Source of the DNA: Lysobacter antibioticus HS124
GTDB lineage: Bacteria; Pseudomonadota; Gammaproteobacteria; Xanthomonadales; Xanthomonadaceae
NCBI RefSeq assembly: GCF_000336385.2
Contig: NZ_HG424449.1
Location: 26,891 to 90,890 of the forward strand
Direction of reading: 5' to 3'
DNA: 64,000 nucleotides
Every line of letters begins with the position of its first letter. Positions within the stretch are counted from its first letter, which is position 1. This document shows positions 42,446 to 50,971 of the stretch, one piece after another. Below the pieces are notes generated by a model, which did no database searches, was not told the origin of the DNA, and worked only from the letters and a program-made list of their open reading frames with translations. The position numbers and the translations under genes were made by a program.

Positions 42446-45412
42446 ATGAAAGGCAAGACCTTGGTCAGAACCGGTTTGAGCATGGCGATGGGGATCTGCC
42501 TTGCTTCGATGGCGCTGCCGGCGCTGGCGGCCAACACCGACGGCTCGCTCGCCGGTCGGGTGGACGCCGGCGCCGAAGTCACGGTGCACAATCCGGAAAC
42601 CGGATTCACCCGCACGGTACGCGCCGACGCGGACGGCAACTACCGCTTCCCGTTCCTGCCGATCGGCACTTACAAGCTGCAGGCGAGCAAGGGCGGCGCG
42701 CCCGTCGGCGAGGCGGTCGAGGTGGTGGTCAGCCTGGGCAACGAGGCCAACATCAACCTCGGCGATGCCACCAACCTGGGCGCAGTGCAAGTGATCGGCT
42801 CGCGCGTCATCACGCCGGTCGACGTGCGTTCGACCGAATCGGCGACCAACGTCACCAAGGCCGAACTCGAACGCGTGCCGGTCGGCCGCGACGCCCAATC
42901 GGTGGCCTTGCTCGCTCCGGGCGTGATCCAGGGACAGTACGGCGGCGCCTCGTTCGGCGGTTCGTCGGTGTCGGAAAACGCGGTCTACATCAACGGCCTC
43001 AACGTCACCGACTTCTACAAGCGGGTCGGCTTCTCCTCGGTGCCGTTCGGCTTCTTCAAGGAGTTCCAGGTCAAGACCGGCGGCTACTCGGTCGAATTCG
43101 GCCGCACCACCGGCGGCGTGATCAACGCGGTCACCCAATCGGGCACCAACGAGTTCAAGTTCGGCACCGAGTTGGTGTGGGAGCCGTCCTCGCTGCAGTC
43201 CGAGGGCAAGAACCACTACGACGCCGACGGCAATCCCTACCGGGTGGCCAGCCGCGACCAGTACGATCGCACCAATCTCAACGTCTACGCGTCCGGCCCC
43301 ATCGTCAAGGACAAGCTGTTCTTCTACGCGATGTACGAGTTCCGCGACTACCGGCCGGAGAGCACCAACGATGCCGGCAGCACCTTCTTCAAGGGCAAGT
43401 CGGACAAGGGTTTCTGGGGCACCAAGCTGGACTGGCAGATCAACGACAGCCACTTGTTGGAGTTCCTGGCCTTCTCGGACAAAAACGAGACCACCACCGA
43501 CAACTATCGCTACGACTTCGCCGCCGGTCAGCGCGGTACGCGCACCAACACCCAGTTCAGCGAGGGCGGCGGGGTCAACTGGGCGCTGACCTATACCGGC
43601 TATCTGACCGACACGTTCTCGGTCAAGGCGCTGTACGGCGAGAACAAGCGCGACCGCATCCAGACCAGCGTCAACGACGTGCAGTGCGATGCGGTCCAGG
43701 ACCGCCGCCGGGCCGGCTTGCCGCAGATCGGCTGCGTGTCCTCGGCCCAGATCGAGAAGGGCCAGGACCAGCGCGAAGCGGCGCGACTGGACTTCGAATG
43801 GCAGGTCGGCGACCACCTGCTGCGCTTCGGCCTGGACCGCGAGGTCAATACCTCCGACAACGAGAGCTTCTATCCGGGCCCGACCCGCCGCTACTACCAG
43901 ATCTATCCGACCCTGCCGGGCACCCGGCTGGAGAACGGCGGCATCGTCCCGGCCGGCGTCAACGCCTACGTGCGTGCGCGCCAGCAGGAGGTCAGCGGCA
44001 GCTTCGAGTCGATCAACAGCGCCTACTACATCGAGGACAACTGGCAGGTCACGCCGAACCTGATGCTCAACGCCGGCCTGCGCCTGGAGGCGTTCGACAA
44101 CAAGAACGGCGAGGGCAACACCTACATCAAGATCGACGACATGCTGGCGCCGCGCCTGGGCTTCTCCTGGGACTTCCGCGGCGACGGCCGTTCCAAGCTG
44201 TTCGGCAACGTCGGCCGCTACTTCCTGCCGATCGTCAATCAGATCAACGTCAAGCAGGCCGGCGCTTTCCTCGACGAGCGCACCTTCTACGTGTTCAACG
44301 GCCTGGAGTCGTTCCAGTACAACGGCGCCACCTACCAGCGCCCGGTGCTCGGCGCTCAGATCGGACCGGTCGACAACAGCCAGGGCGACGGCACGGTCGG
44401 CGACCTGCGCAGCGAGGTCGACGCCGACATCGACCCGGTCTACCAGGACGAGCTGATCCTGGGCTTCCAGTCGATGCTCGACGAAACCTGGTCGTGGGGC
44501 GTGCGCGGCATCTACCGCCGCTTGCACAACGCCATCGACGACATGAACCTGACCTCGAACGGCATCCTCTGCGGCGGCGAGCCCGGCAGTATCGGCTACA
44601 TCATGGGCAACCCGGGCAAGACCGCGACGGTCTATACCGACACCAACTGCGACGGGGTCAACGATGGTTACGTCAACATCGACACCTCGCGCGCCGGCTG
44701 GGCGCTGTACGACGCCGACGGCAACTACGTCGGCGACCGCGGTTGGGTCAAGCCCAAGCGCACCTATCGCGCGCTGGAGTTCATGCTCGACCGCGCCTGG
44801 GACGACAAGTGGGCGTTCAACGCCTCCTACACCTGGTCCAAGAGCGAAGGCAATGCCGAAGGCCCGTCGAACTCCGACTTCGGCTTCGACAACACCGGGC
44901 GCACCGAGTCCTTCGACGACCCGTTCGTGAACTTGAACGGCGACGGCCCGCTGCCCAACGACCGCCGCCACCAGATCAAGCTGCGCGGCGCCTATGCCAT
45001 CGACGACCACTGGTCGATCGGCGCCACCCTCAACGCCCAGTCGGGCCGCCCGATCAACGCCTTCGGCAAGGGCAATCCCTTCGACGGCACCAGTTACCAC
45101 AGCTTCTATGTCTGCGTGTCCAACTGCCAGGCCGACTTCGACCAGCGCGTCTACCAACTGCGCCGGCGCGGTTCCGGCGGCGACCTGCCGTGGACCTTCG
45201 ACGTGGGCGCCAGCGTGACCTACCAGCGCTCGTTCGGCGCCGCCGACCTGAGGGTCAAGTTCGCGGTCTACAACCTGTTCAACCAGCAGCGGGTGATGGA
45301 GGTCGACGACGAATTCGAAAGCGGCATCGGCGTGCGCAACGAGTTCTACCGCTTCGGCACCGGCTATCAGTCGCCGCGCTACGCGCAATTGACGGTGTCC
45401 CTGGACTTCTGA
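42446..45412 (+). CDS. TonB-dependent receptor with carboxypeptidase-regulatory N-domain
   Basis: 988 residues. GGGGAGGAAG at 42429-42438 fixes the ATG at 42446. Signal peptide to about residue 35 (SMALPALAA), then a carboxypeptidase-like regulatory fold (about 40-110: GSLAGRVDAGAEVTVHNPETG, GNYRFPFLPIGTYKLQ). The plug domain follows (ELERVPVGRDAQSVALLAPGV, NAVYINGLNVTDFY) and a 22-strand-type barrel ending in aromatic YAQLTVSLDF. This is the Oar-like group common in Xanthomonadaceae and Bacteroidetes. It imports large or peptide ligands across the outer membrane. Neighbour genes make muropeptides or D-Ala dipeptides plausible cargo; that is inference. Confidence 0.92.
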   Translation: MKGKTLVRTGLSMAMGICLASMALPALAANTDGSLAGRVDAGAEVTVHNPETGFTRTVRADADGNYRFPFLPIGTYKLQASKGGAPVGEAVEVVVSLGNEANINLGDATNLGAVQVIGSRVITPVDVRSTESATNVTKAELERVPVGRDAQSVALLAPGVIQGQYGGASFGGSSVSENAVYINGLNVTDFYKRVGFSSVPFGFFKEFQVKTGGYSVEFGRTTGGVINAVTQSGTNEFKFGTELVWEPSSLQSEGKNHYDADGNPYRVASRDQYDRTNLNVYASGPIVKDKLFFYAMYEFRDYRPESTNDAGSTFFKGKSDKGFWGTKLDWQINDSHLLEFLAFSDKNETTTDNYRYDFAAGQRGTRTNTQFSEGGGVNWALTYTGYLTDTFSVKALYGENKRDRIQTSVNDVQCDAVQDRRRAGLPQIGCVSSAQIEKGQDQREAARLDFEWQVGDHLLRFGLDREVNTSDNESFYPGPTRRYYQIYPTLPGTRLENGGIVPAGVNAYVRARQQEVSGSFESINSAYYIEDNWQVTPNLMLNAGLRLEAFDNKNGEGNTYIKIDDMLAPRLGFSWDFRGDGRSKLFGNVGRYFLPIVNQINVKQAGAFLDERTFYVFNGLESFQYNGATYQRPVLGAQIGPVDNSQGDGTVGDLRSEVDADIDPVYQDELILGFQSMLDETWSWGVRGIYRRLHNAIDDMNLTSNGILCGGEPGSIGYIMGNPGKTATVYTDTNCDGVNDGYVNIDTSRAGWALYDADGNYVGDRGWVKPKRTYRALEFMLDRAWDDKWAFNASYTWSKSEGNAEGPSNSDFGFDNTGRTESFDDPFVNLNGDGPLPNDRRHQIKLRGAYAIDDHWSIGATLNAQSGRPINAFGKGNPFDGTSYHSFYVCVSNCQADFDQRVYQLRRRGSGGDLPWTFDVGASVTYQRSFGAADLRVKFAVYNLFNQQRVMEVDDEFESGIGVRNEFYRFGTGYQSPRYAQLTVSLDF

Positions 45413-45476
45413 TCCTCCGGACCCCTTTGGCGGCGCAGGAACGGGCCGCCCTCTCTCTTCGTTCAGGACCGTTCCG

Positions 45477-47069
45477 ATGCGACGCCTACGACTCCCGCGC
45501 GCAGTCCTGCTTTTTATTGGCCTGTTGGCGGCGCCGGCGTTCGCTGCCTCGACGTCTGCCGCCGGCGACGGCGCGACCGCGGCCGAGCTCGATCGCATCG
45601 TCGACGGCATCCGTGCCCGCTACCGCTTGCCCGGCGTGGCGGTGGCGGTCGTCGAGGACGGACGAGCGAGCTACCGGCGCACGGCCGGCGTGCTGGCGCT
45701 GGGCGAGGGCGCTGCGGTCGGCCCGGGCAGCCTGTTCAAGATCGCTTCCAACACCAAGGCCATGACCGCCGCGGCGCTGGCGCGGCTGGTGGATGCCGGC
45801 AAGCTGCGTTGGGACGACCCGGTCGCGCGCTATCTGCCGCAGTTCCGCATGAGCGAGGACTGGGTCACGCGCGAGTTCCAGGTCCGCGATCTGTTGATCC
45901 ACAACAGCGGTCTGCGCGCGGGTGCCGGCGACCTGATGCTGTGGCCGGAGCCCAATGCCTACACGCGCGCCGACATCCTGCACGGCCTGCGCTATCTGCG
46001 ACCGCAGCACAGCTTCCGCTCGCGTTACGCCTACGACAATCTGCTCTACATCGTCGCCGGCGAGGTCGCCGCGGTCGCGGCGGGCGCGCCCTACGAAGTG
46101 GCGTTGCAACGCGAGGTGTTCGAACCGTTGGGCATGCGCGGTTGCCGTGTCGGCTCATGGACGCCGGGCGCCGGCGACGAGCTGGCCCAGCCGCATGCGC
46201 GGCGCGGCGATCGCTATGTGGTGGTGCGCCGCGACGGCGCCGCGATTCCGGCCAGCACCATGGACCCGGCCGGCGGGGTGCGCTGCGGTCTCGACGACAT
46301 GGTGCGCTGGCTGCAGGCCTGGCTGGACCCCGAGCGCCGCGGCGCCGACGGTAAGCCCTGGTTGTCGGCCGAGCAGCGCCGCGCGGTGTGGGCGGCGCAG
46401 ATGCCGATGCCGGTCTCGGCGCGCCAGCGCGACTGGTCGCGGAGCCGCTTTTCCGCCTACGGCTACGGCTGGCGGCTCGGCGACGTGCACGGCGAGTTCA
46501 AGGTCTCGCATACCGGCACTCTGATGGGCATGTACTCGCTGGTGGCGATGCTGCCGGACCGGCGCGCCGGTTACGTGGTGCTGATCAACGGCGATGCGGG
46601 CGATGCGCGCAGCGTATTCGATCAGGTGCTCAGCGAGCGCTACGCGCCGCCGCCGCAACCGCGCGACTGGACGCAATATGCGGCTGAGATCGCGCGCGAG
46701 GAGGCTGCGCCCGCGTCCCGCCGCGCCCCTGACACCTCGGCCCGGACGGCTGCGCGCCGCGCGGCGCTGGCGCCATGGCTGGGCCGGTACCGCGACCCCT
46801 GGTTCGGCGAAGCCTCGGTGTGCGCCCAGGGCGATACGGTGAGATTCGTCGCAGGCAAGTCCCCGCTGCTCAGCGGTAAGATCCAGCAAGTCGGCGGGCG
46901 GTGGCTGGTCGACTGGGACGCGGACGAGGTCGATGTCGAAGCCTGGCTCGATTTCGCCCGCGCACCGGACGGCGGCATCACCCTCGGCATGAGCAAGGTC
47001 GACCCGGATGCGGACTTCAGCTACGACTACGAGGACTTGGCGTTCGCGCGTATCGGCGATTGCGGTTGA
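45477..47069 (+). CDS. Exported serine hydrolase, class C beta-lactamase family
   Basis: 530 residues. Signal peptide about 1-23 (AVLLFIGLLAAPAFAA). SxxK with Ser91 and Lys94 (ASNTKAM), Y-x-N as YDN (RYAYDNLLYIV) and an HTG box (SHTGTLMGMYS) are all present, so it should be catalytically competent. A C-terminal domain of about 130 residues (ALAPWLGRYRDPWFGEASVCA) resembles the lipocalin-like extension of Pab87/EstB-type peptidases. It is likely a D-aminopeptidase or carboxypeptidase acting on cell-wall peptides. It lies 64 bp after the TonB receptor and overlaps the next gene by 62 bp. Confidence 0.9.
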   Translation: MRRLRLPRAVLLFIGLLAAPAFAASTSAAGDGATAAELDRIVDGIRARYRLPGVAVAVVEDGRASYRRTAGVLALGEGAAVGPGSLFKIASNTKAMTAAALARLVDAGKLRWDDPVARYLPQFRMSEDWVTREFQVRDLLIHNSGLRAGAGDLMLWPEPNAYTRADILHGLRYLRPQHSFRSRYAYDNLLYIVAGEVAAVAAGAPYEVALQREVFEPLGMRGCRVGSWTPGAGDELAQPHARRGDRYVVVRRDGAAIPASTMDPAGGVRCGLDDMVRWLQAWLDPERRGADGKPWLSAEQRRAVWAAQMPMPVSARQRDWSRSRFSAYGYGWRLGDVHGEFKVSHTGTLMGMYSLVAMLPDRRAGYVVLINGDAGDARSVFDQVLSERYAPPPQPRDWTQYAAEIAREEAAPASRRAPDTSARTAARRAALAPWLGRYRDPWFGEASVCAQGDTVRFVAGKSPLLSGKIQQVGGRWLVDWDADEVDVEAWLDFARAPDGGITLGMSKVDPDADFSYDYEDLAFARIGDCG

Positions 47070-47784
47070 GGCCTGTGCGTTGCTGGTGCTGATCGGTTGC
47101 GTGACCGCGGTGCGCTCGCCGCAGGCGCAGCGGACGGCGGCCGCGCCGACGGTATCGCCGGCGACCGATGCGGCATCCGCCGGCCTGATCGAGATCCGCC
47201 GGCTGGTGCCCGACCTGTCGCTGGACATCCGCTACGCCGGCGCCGACAACTTCGTCGGCCGACCGGTCACGGGTTACGAGGCGCCGGCCTGCTATCTGCA
47301 TGCGCGCGCCGCGCAGGCCCTGGCGCGGGTCGAGCGCAGCTTGCGCGGGCAAGGTCTGCGGCTGCGCGTTTACGACTGCTACCGGCCGGTGCGAGCGGTT
47401 CGCGATTTCGTCGCGTGGGCAGGCGATCTCGGCGACCAGAGCGGCAAATCCGAATACTATCCGCACCTGGACAAGAGCGCGCTGCTGGGCGACTACATCT
47501 CGCCGACCTCCGGCCACAGCCGCGGCGCGACCGTGGACCTGACCCTGCTTGCGTCGCGTGCCGGGCGCTATGCGCCCTTGGACATGGGCACCGGCTTCGA
47601 CTTCTTCGATCCGGCGGCGAACACCGATTCGCCGCAGGCGAGCCCGGAGCAACGCGCCAATCGGGACCGCTTGCGCCAGGCCATGGCCGCCGAAGGCTTC
47701 GAGAACTACCCGCTGGAGTGGTGGCATTACACCTACCGCCCCGAACCGACCCCACGGACCGCGTTCGATTTTCCGGTGCGCTAG
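47008..47784 (+). CDS. D-alanyl-D-alanine dipeptidase (VanX/DdpX, M15D), probable lipoprotein
   Basis: 258 residues. M15D zinc residues: His170 and Asp177 in SGHSRGATVDL, His240 in EWWHYTY, with the general base Glu237. YDCYRPVRAVRDFV is the conserved arginine segment. A basic N-terminus and the segment ALLVLIGC suggest a lipobox with lipidated Cys at about residue 31, so the start at 47008 inside the preceding gene is needed. VanX-type enzymes split D-Ala-D-Ala. In a cluster without van genes this looks like D-Ala salvage, not vancomycin resistance. Long same-strand overlaps like this (62 bp) are unusual. Confidence 0.88.
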   Translation: MRTSATTTRTWRSRVSAIAVEACALLVLIGCVTAVRSPQAQRTAAAPTVSPATDAASAGLIEIRRLVPDLSLDIRYAGADNFVGRPVTGYEAPACYLHARAAQALARVERSLRGQGLRLRVYDCYRPVRAVRDFVAWAGDLGDQSGKSEYYPHLDKSALLGDYISPTSGHSRGATVDLTLLASRAGRYAPLDMGTGFDFFDPAANTDSPQASPEQRANRDRLRQAMAAEGFENYPLEWWHYTYRPEPTPRTAFDFPVR

Positions 47785-47792
47785 CGGACGGC

Positions 47793-48037
47793 TGTAGGAG
47801 CGGCGCGAGCCGCGACCACCGCAGCGGTGCGATGCCAGGTACGTTCCCGAAGCCCGGCTTTCCGGTTGTGTGGTTGCCGATCGCTCGCGGATCAGGGCTT
47901 CGGCCGGCTTCGCTCGCATACCTCGCTGCGGCTGTCGCGGCTCACGCCGCTCCTACAGGGGCGGCGGCTTTTGTAGGAGCGGCGTAAGCCGCGACCACCG
48001 AAGCGGTGCGATACCACGCATGCTTCCGAAGCCCGGC
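47793..48037. repeat. REP-like TGTAGGAGCGGCG repeats, two direct and one inverted copy
   Basis: Direct copies at 47793-47859 and 47972-48037 share about 67 bp (TGTAGGAGCGGCG, CGCGACCACCG, then CCGAAGCCCGGCT). An inverted partial copy lies at 47931-47957. The arrangement can form large hairpins. Such REP elements are common in Xanthomonadaceae and are spread by RAYT transposases; none is encoded in this window. They fill the gap between convergent genes. Confidence 0.85.
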
Positions 48038-48054
48038 TGCCTGGTGATCGAACG

Positions 48055-49161
48055 CTAGTGGATCGGTGCATCGGGCAGGTACAGCTCGGCGATCTTCAGC
48101 GCCAGCCGGTAAGGCTCGGGCTCGTTGCGGTTGCTCAACACCGCCACGCTGAGCCGGCGCTGCGGCCAGCGCACGAACACGTTGCGGAAGCCGATCGATT
48201 CGCCGGAATGCCACAGCGTCTCGCCGGTGATGCGCCAGCCGTAGCCGTATTCGACTTCGGCCTGGTCGGTCGGCGTGTGCGGCGCGAAGGCCAGCCGGCG
48301 CGAAGCCGCGCTGAGCAGACGGTCGTCGTACAGCGCCGCGTCCCACCGGGCCAGGTCGTCGATCGAGGCGTAGACGCCGCCGTCGCCGAGCACGGCACTG
48401 GTTGGGCTCTGGTCCGTGCGGCGCCAACGTCCCTGCTCGAAACTGTAGCCGTAGGCGCGATGCGCCACCTCGGACACGCCGCGCTCGTAGGCGACCGCGT
48501 CGTGCATGCCCAGCGGCAGGAAAATGCGTTCGCGCAGGAACTCGGCGTAGCGGCGGCCGGAGGCTTGCTCCACGATCAAGGCGAGCAGCGCGTAGCCACT
48601 GTTGCTGTAATGGTAGCCGCGGCCGGCAGCGAAATATGCACGGTTCTGGCCTTCCAGCACCCGCAGCACGTCGGCGTCGCGCATCTGGCGCTCGCCGTCG
48701 TCGTAGCGTCCGTGCGGCATCACCTCCTCGTAATCGATCAGCCCCGAGGTGTGGCTGAGCAATTGCCGGATCGTCATCGCATCGCAGGCCGCGGGCAGGC
48801 TGGGCAACCAGCGCTTGATCGGGTCGTCCAGACGCAATTTGCCGTCTTCCGCCAGCAGCAAAACCGCGGCGGAAGTGAACTGCTTGCTGACCGAGGCCAG
48901 GCGGTAATGCGTCTGCGGCGTTGCCGCGGTCGCGGCTTCCAGATTCGCCAGTCCGTAGCCGCGCCGCAGCAGCGGACGGCCCTCGTGCAGCACCAGCACG
49001 CTGGCTCCGGGCACGCGGCCGATATAGTCGCGCATCAGCGCCGCGACCGCCGCGTCGCGGCCGGCATCGCCGGCGGGCCTTGCAGGCTCGCGGCTCGGGA
49101 CGGCGGAACAACCGCCGATCGACGCGGCCACCGCCGCGGTCAACAGAAATATCGTTCGCAT
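48055..49161 (-). CDS. Serine hydrolase lipoprotein, beta-lactamase/DD-peptidase family
   Basis: 368 residues from the ATG at 49161, which opens a lipoprotein signal (IFLLTAAVAASIGGC; Cys18). The SxxK motif is Ser90 and Lys93 (LASVSKQFTSAAVLL), the tyrosine motif YSNSGYALLALI, and the third box HSGES. All class C/AmpH-like elements are intact. It would be anchored in the outer or inner membrane, facing the periplasm. Function could be D-stereospecific peptidase or esterase. It is convergent to the VanX gene across the REP cluster. Confidence 0.88.
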   Translation of the reverse strand: MRTIFLLTAAVAASIGGCSAVPSREPARPAGDAGRDAAVAALMRDYIGRVPGASVLVLHEGRPLLRRGYGLANLEAATAATPQTHYRLASVSKQFTSAAVLLLAEDGKLRLDDPIKRWLPSLPAACDAMTIRQLLSHTSGLIDYEEVMPHGRYDDGERQMRDADVLRVLEGQNRAYFAAGRGYHYSNSGYALLALIVEQASGRRYAEFLRERIFLPLGMHDAVAYERGVSEVAHRAYGYSFEQGRWRRTDQSPTSAVLGDGGVYASIDDLARWDAALYDDRLLSAASRRLAFAPHTPTDQAEVEYGYGWRITGETLWHSGESIGFRNVFVRWPQRRLSVAVLSNRNEPEPYRLALKIAELYLPDAPIH

Positions 49162-49389
49162 TGGTCGATAGTGCAGGGCGATGCGGCGCGCGGAAAGTGC
49201 CGTCGTCGCGGTCCCGCGCGGCAATCGCGCGACGACTCGGCCGGTGCGCAGCATCGCGCGGCGGTGGGGGGCAGGCCCGCGGCGTAACCCCTTCCGTCCC
49301 TTTGTCTCTCGCCGGCCTGGGGCGGAGCGGACAGGATTCGCCCTGTTCCTGGAACGCTGCGGTCCGGTCCGGTGCAGCGATAGTGCTTG

Positions 49390-49408
49390 CTATTCAATAG
49401 CGCGCTAT
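49390..49408. promoter_or_regulatory. OhrR operator-like site upstream of ohrR
   Basis: CTATTCAATAGCGCGCTAT contains two nested palindromes (CTATT-C-AATAG and ATAGCGCGCTAT). Its reverse complement matches the site upstream of ohr at 16 of 19 positions. It ends 15 nt before the ohrR start, placed for autorepression. Confidence 0.75.
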
Positions 49409-49423
49409 GTAAATTGCCGACCC

Positions 49424-49891
<468 letters not shown>

Positions 49892-49918
49892 GCCCGGCCT
49901 GCATTCGCCGTTCCCGTT

Positions 49919-49962
49919 CCCTGCACCCGTCTCCCTGCACCCATTTCCCTGCACCCATTTCC
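49919..49962. repeat. 14-15-bp tandem repeat, three copies
   Basis: CCCTGCACCC(G/A)T(C/T)T(C) in tandem between ohrR and the ohr promoter. Confidence 0.7.
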
Positions 49963-49992
49963 CGCTCCCGACCGTTCGCTTCCGTTTAAAGA

Positions 49993-50011
49993 ATAGTGCG
50001 CTATCAAATAG
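49993..50011. promoter_or_regulatory. OhrR operator-like site upstream of ohr
   Basis: ATAGTGCGCTATCAAATAG, 66 nt before the ohr start, in an AT-rich promoter island (TTTAAAGAATAG, AATTATTTATTT). It matches the reverse complement of the ohrR site. Confidence 0.75.
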
Positions 50012-50076
50012 CGAATTATTTATTTCAGGCCGCAACACCGTTCCTTCCCACTCATCCCGATCCAAGGAGTCCTACC

Positions 50077-50502
50077 ATGTCCCTCGACACCGTTCTCTAC
50101 ACCGCACACGCCCACGTCACCGGCGGCCGCGACGGCCGCGCCGTTTCCTCCGACAATGCGCTGGAAGTCCAGTTGAGCACGCCGCGCGAGCTGGGCGGCG
50201 CCGGCGGCGCCGGCACCAATCCGGAACAATTGTTCGCTGCCGGCTACTCGGCCTGCTTCATGGGCGCGATGAAGTTCGTCGCCGGCCGCGAGAAGATCGC
50301 GTTTCCGGCCGACGCGTCGATCGACGGCAGCGTCGGCATCGGTCCGCTGCCGACCGGCTTCGGCATCCAGGCCGAGCTGAAGATCTCGCTGCCCGGCCTG
50401 CCGCGCGAGCAAGCGCAGGCGCTGATCGAAAAGGCCCATGGGGTGTGCCCGTACTCGAACGCGACCCGCGGCAACATCGACGTGACCTTGACCCTGGTCT
50501 GA
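50077..50502 (+). CDS. ohr: Organic hydroperoxide resistance protein Ohr
   Basis: 141 residues, Ohr/OsmC fold. Peroxidatic Cys60 ([11 protein letters not shown]) and resolving Cys124 ([13 protein letters not shown]) are present, and the LSTPRELGG segment near residue 34-42 contains the active-site arginine and glutamate region. It reduces fatty-acid and peroxynitrite-type hydroperoxides with lipoylated partners in the cytoplasm. AAGGAG at 50064-50069 precedes the ATG. It is preceded by the OhrR site and followed by a strong terminator. Confidence 0.95.
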   Translation: MSLDTVLYTAHAHVTGGRDGRAVSSDNALEVQLSTPRELGGAGGAGTNPEQLFAAGYSACFMGAMKFVAGREKIAFPADASIDGSVGIGPLPTGFGIQAELKISLPGLPREQAQALIEKAHGVCPYSNATRGNIDVTLTLV

Positions 50503-50971
50503 CCTGCATCGGTCCGGTTCGAGCCGGACGGCGCAGCGCAATAGCGAAGGCCCGGGCGCGCAAGCGTCCGGGCCTTTCGTTCGAGCGTCCCGCGCAGCGA
50601 CGATGGGGTCGCTGCGCGACCGGCGCGGCGCCGATCGCGGCCTCGGCGTGAAGTCCGCGTGCAGGTCCGGTGAGCGACGGTGAGTTCGTGCGAGCGCGCG
50701 GCGAATACACTGCGGCGAGATCGCGGCCGCGAGGTGGGCACTCCTTCACGATCGCCGCGGCATTCGAAACGTCCAACAGGCAACCGCAGCAGCCAACGCA
50801 ATCTCCGTCGTCGATCCGCAGTCGATCCGCTTTCGTCTTCGATTTCGTCGTTGTCGGTTCCGGCCGGGCGCATCCCGGCGACTTGCTGACATGGGTGGGG
50901 CGTTTCCCCCGCGAAGGTCCTCGTCCTTCGGCCGTCCCGTCCGTGTCCGCTCGGAAAACGGAGGAATGGAT
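50503..50971. other. Intergenic region between ohr and the autotransporter, 469 bp
   Basis: Apart from the ohr terminator it holds no credible gene. The rest is probably the autotransporter promoter and leader. GAGGA at 50961-50965 is the ribosome-binding site of the autotransporter. I found no unambiguous -35/-10 pair. Confidence 0.6.
50547..50577 (+). terminator. Rho-independent terminator of ohr
   Basis: AAGGCCCGGGCGC-GCAA-GCGTCCGGGCCTTT, a GC-rich stem with one mismatch followed by TTTCGTT, 45 nt after the ohr stop. Confidence 0.85.

Noticed and set aside
40784..45610. 1608-residue minus-strand open frame
   Set aside because: Runs antisense through the transglutaminase and TonB receptor genes; no motif and strongly biased composition.
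47008..47784. Vancomycin resistance role for the VanX-type dipeptidase
   Set aside because: No vanH, vanA or regulatory genes are present and Gram-negative outer membranes already exclude the drug; a cell-wall peptide salvage role fits the neighbours.
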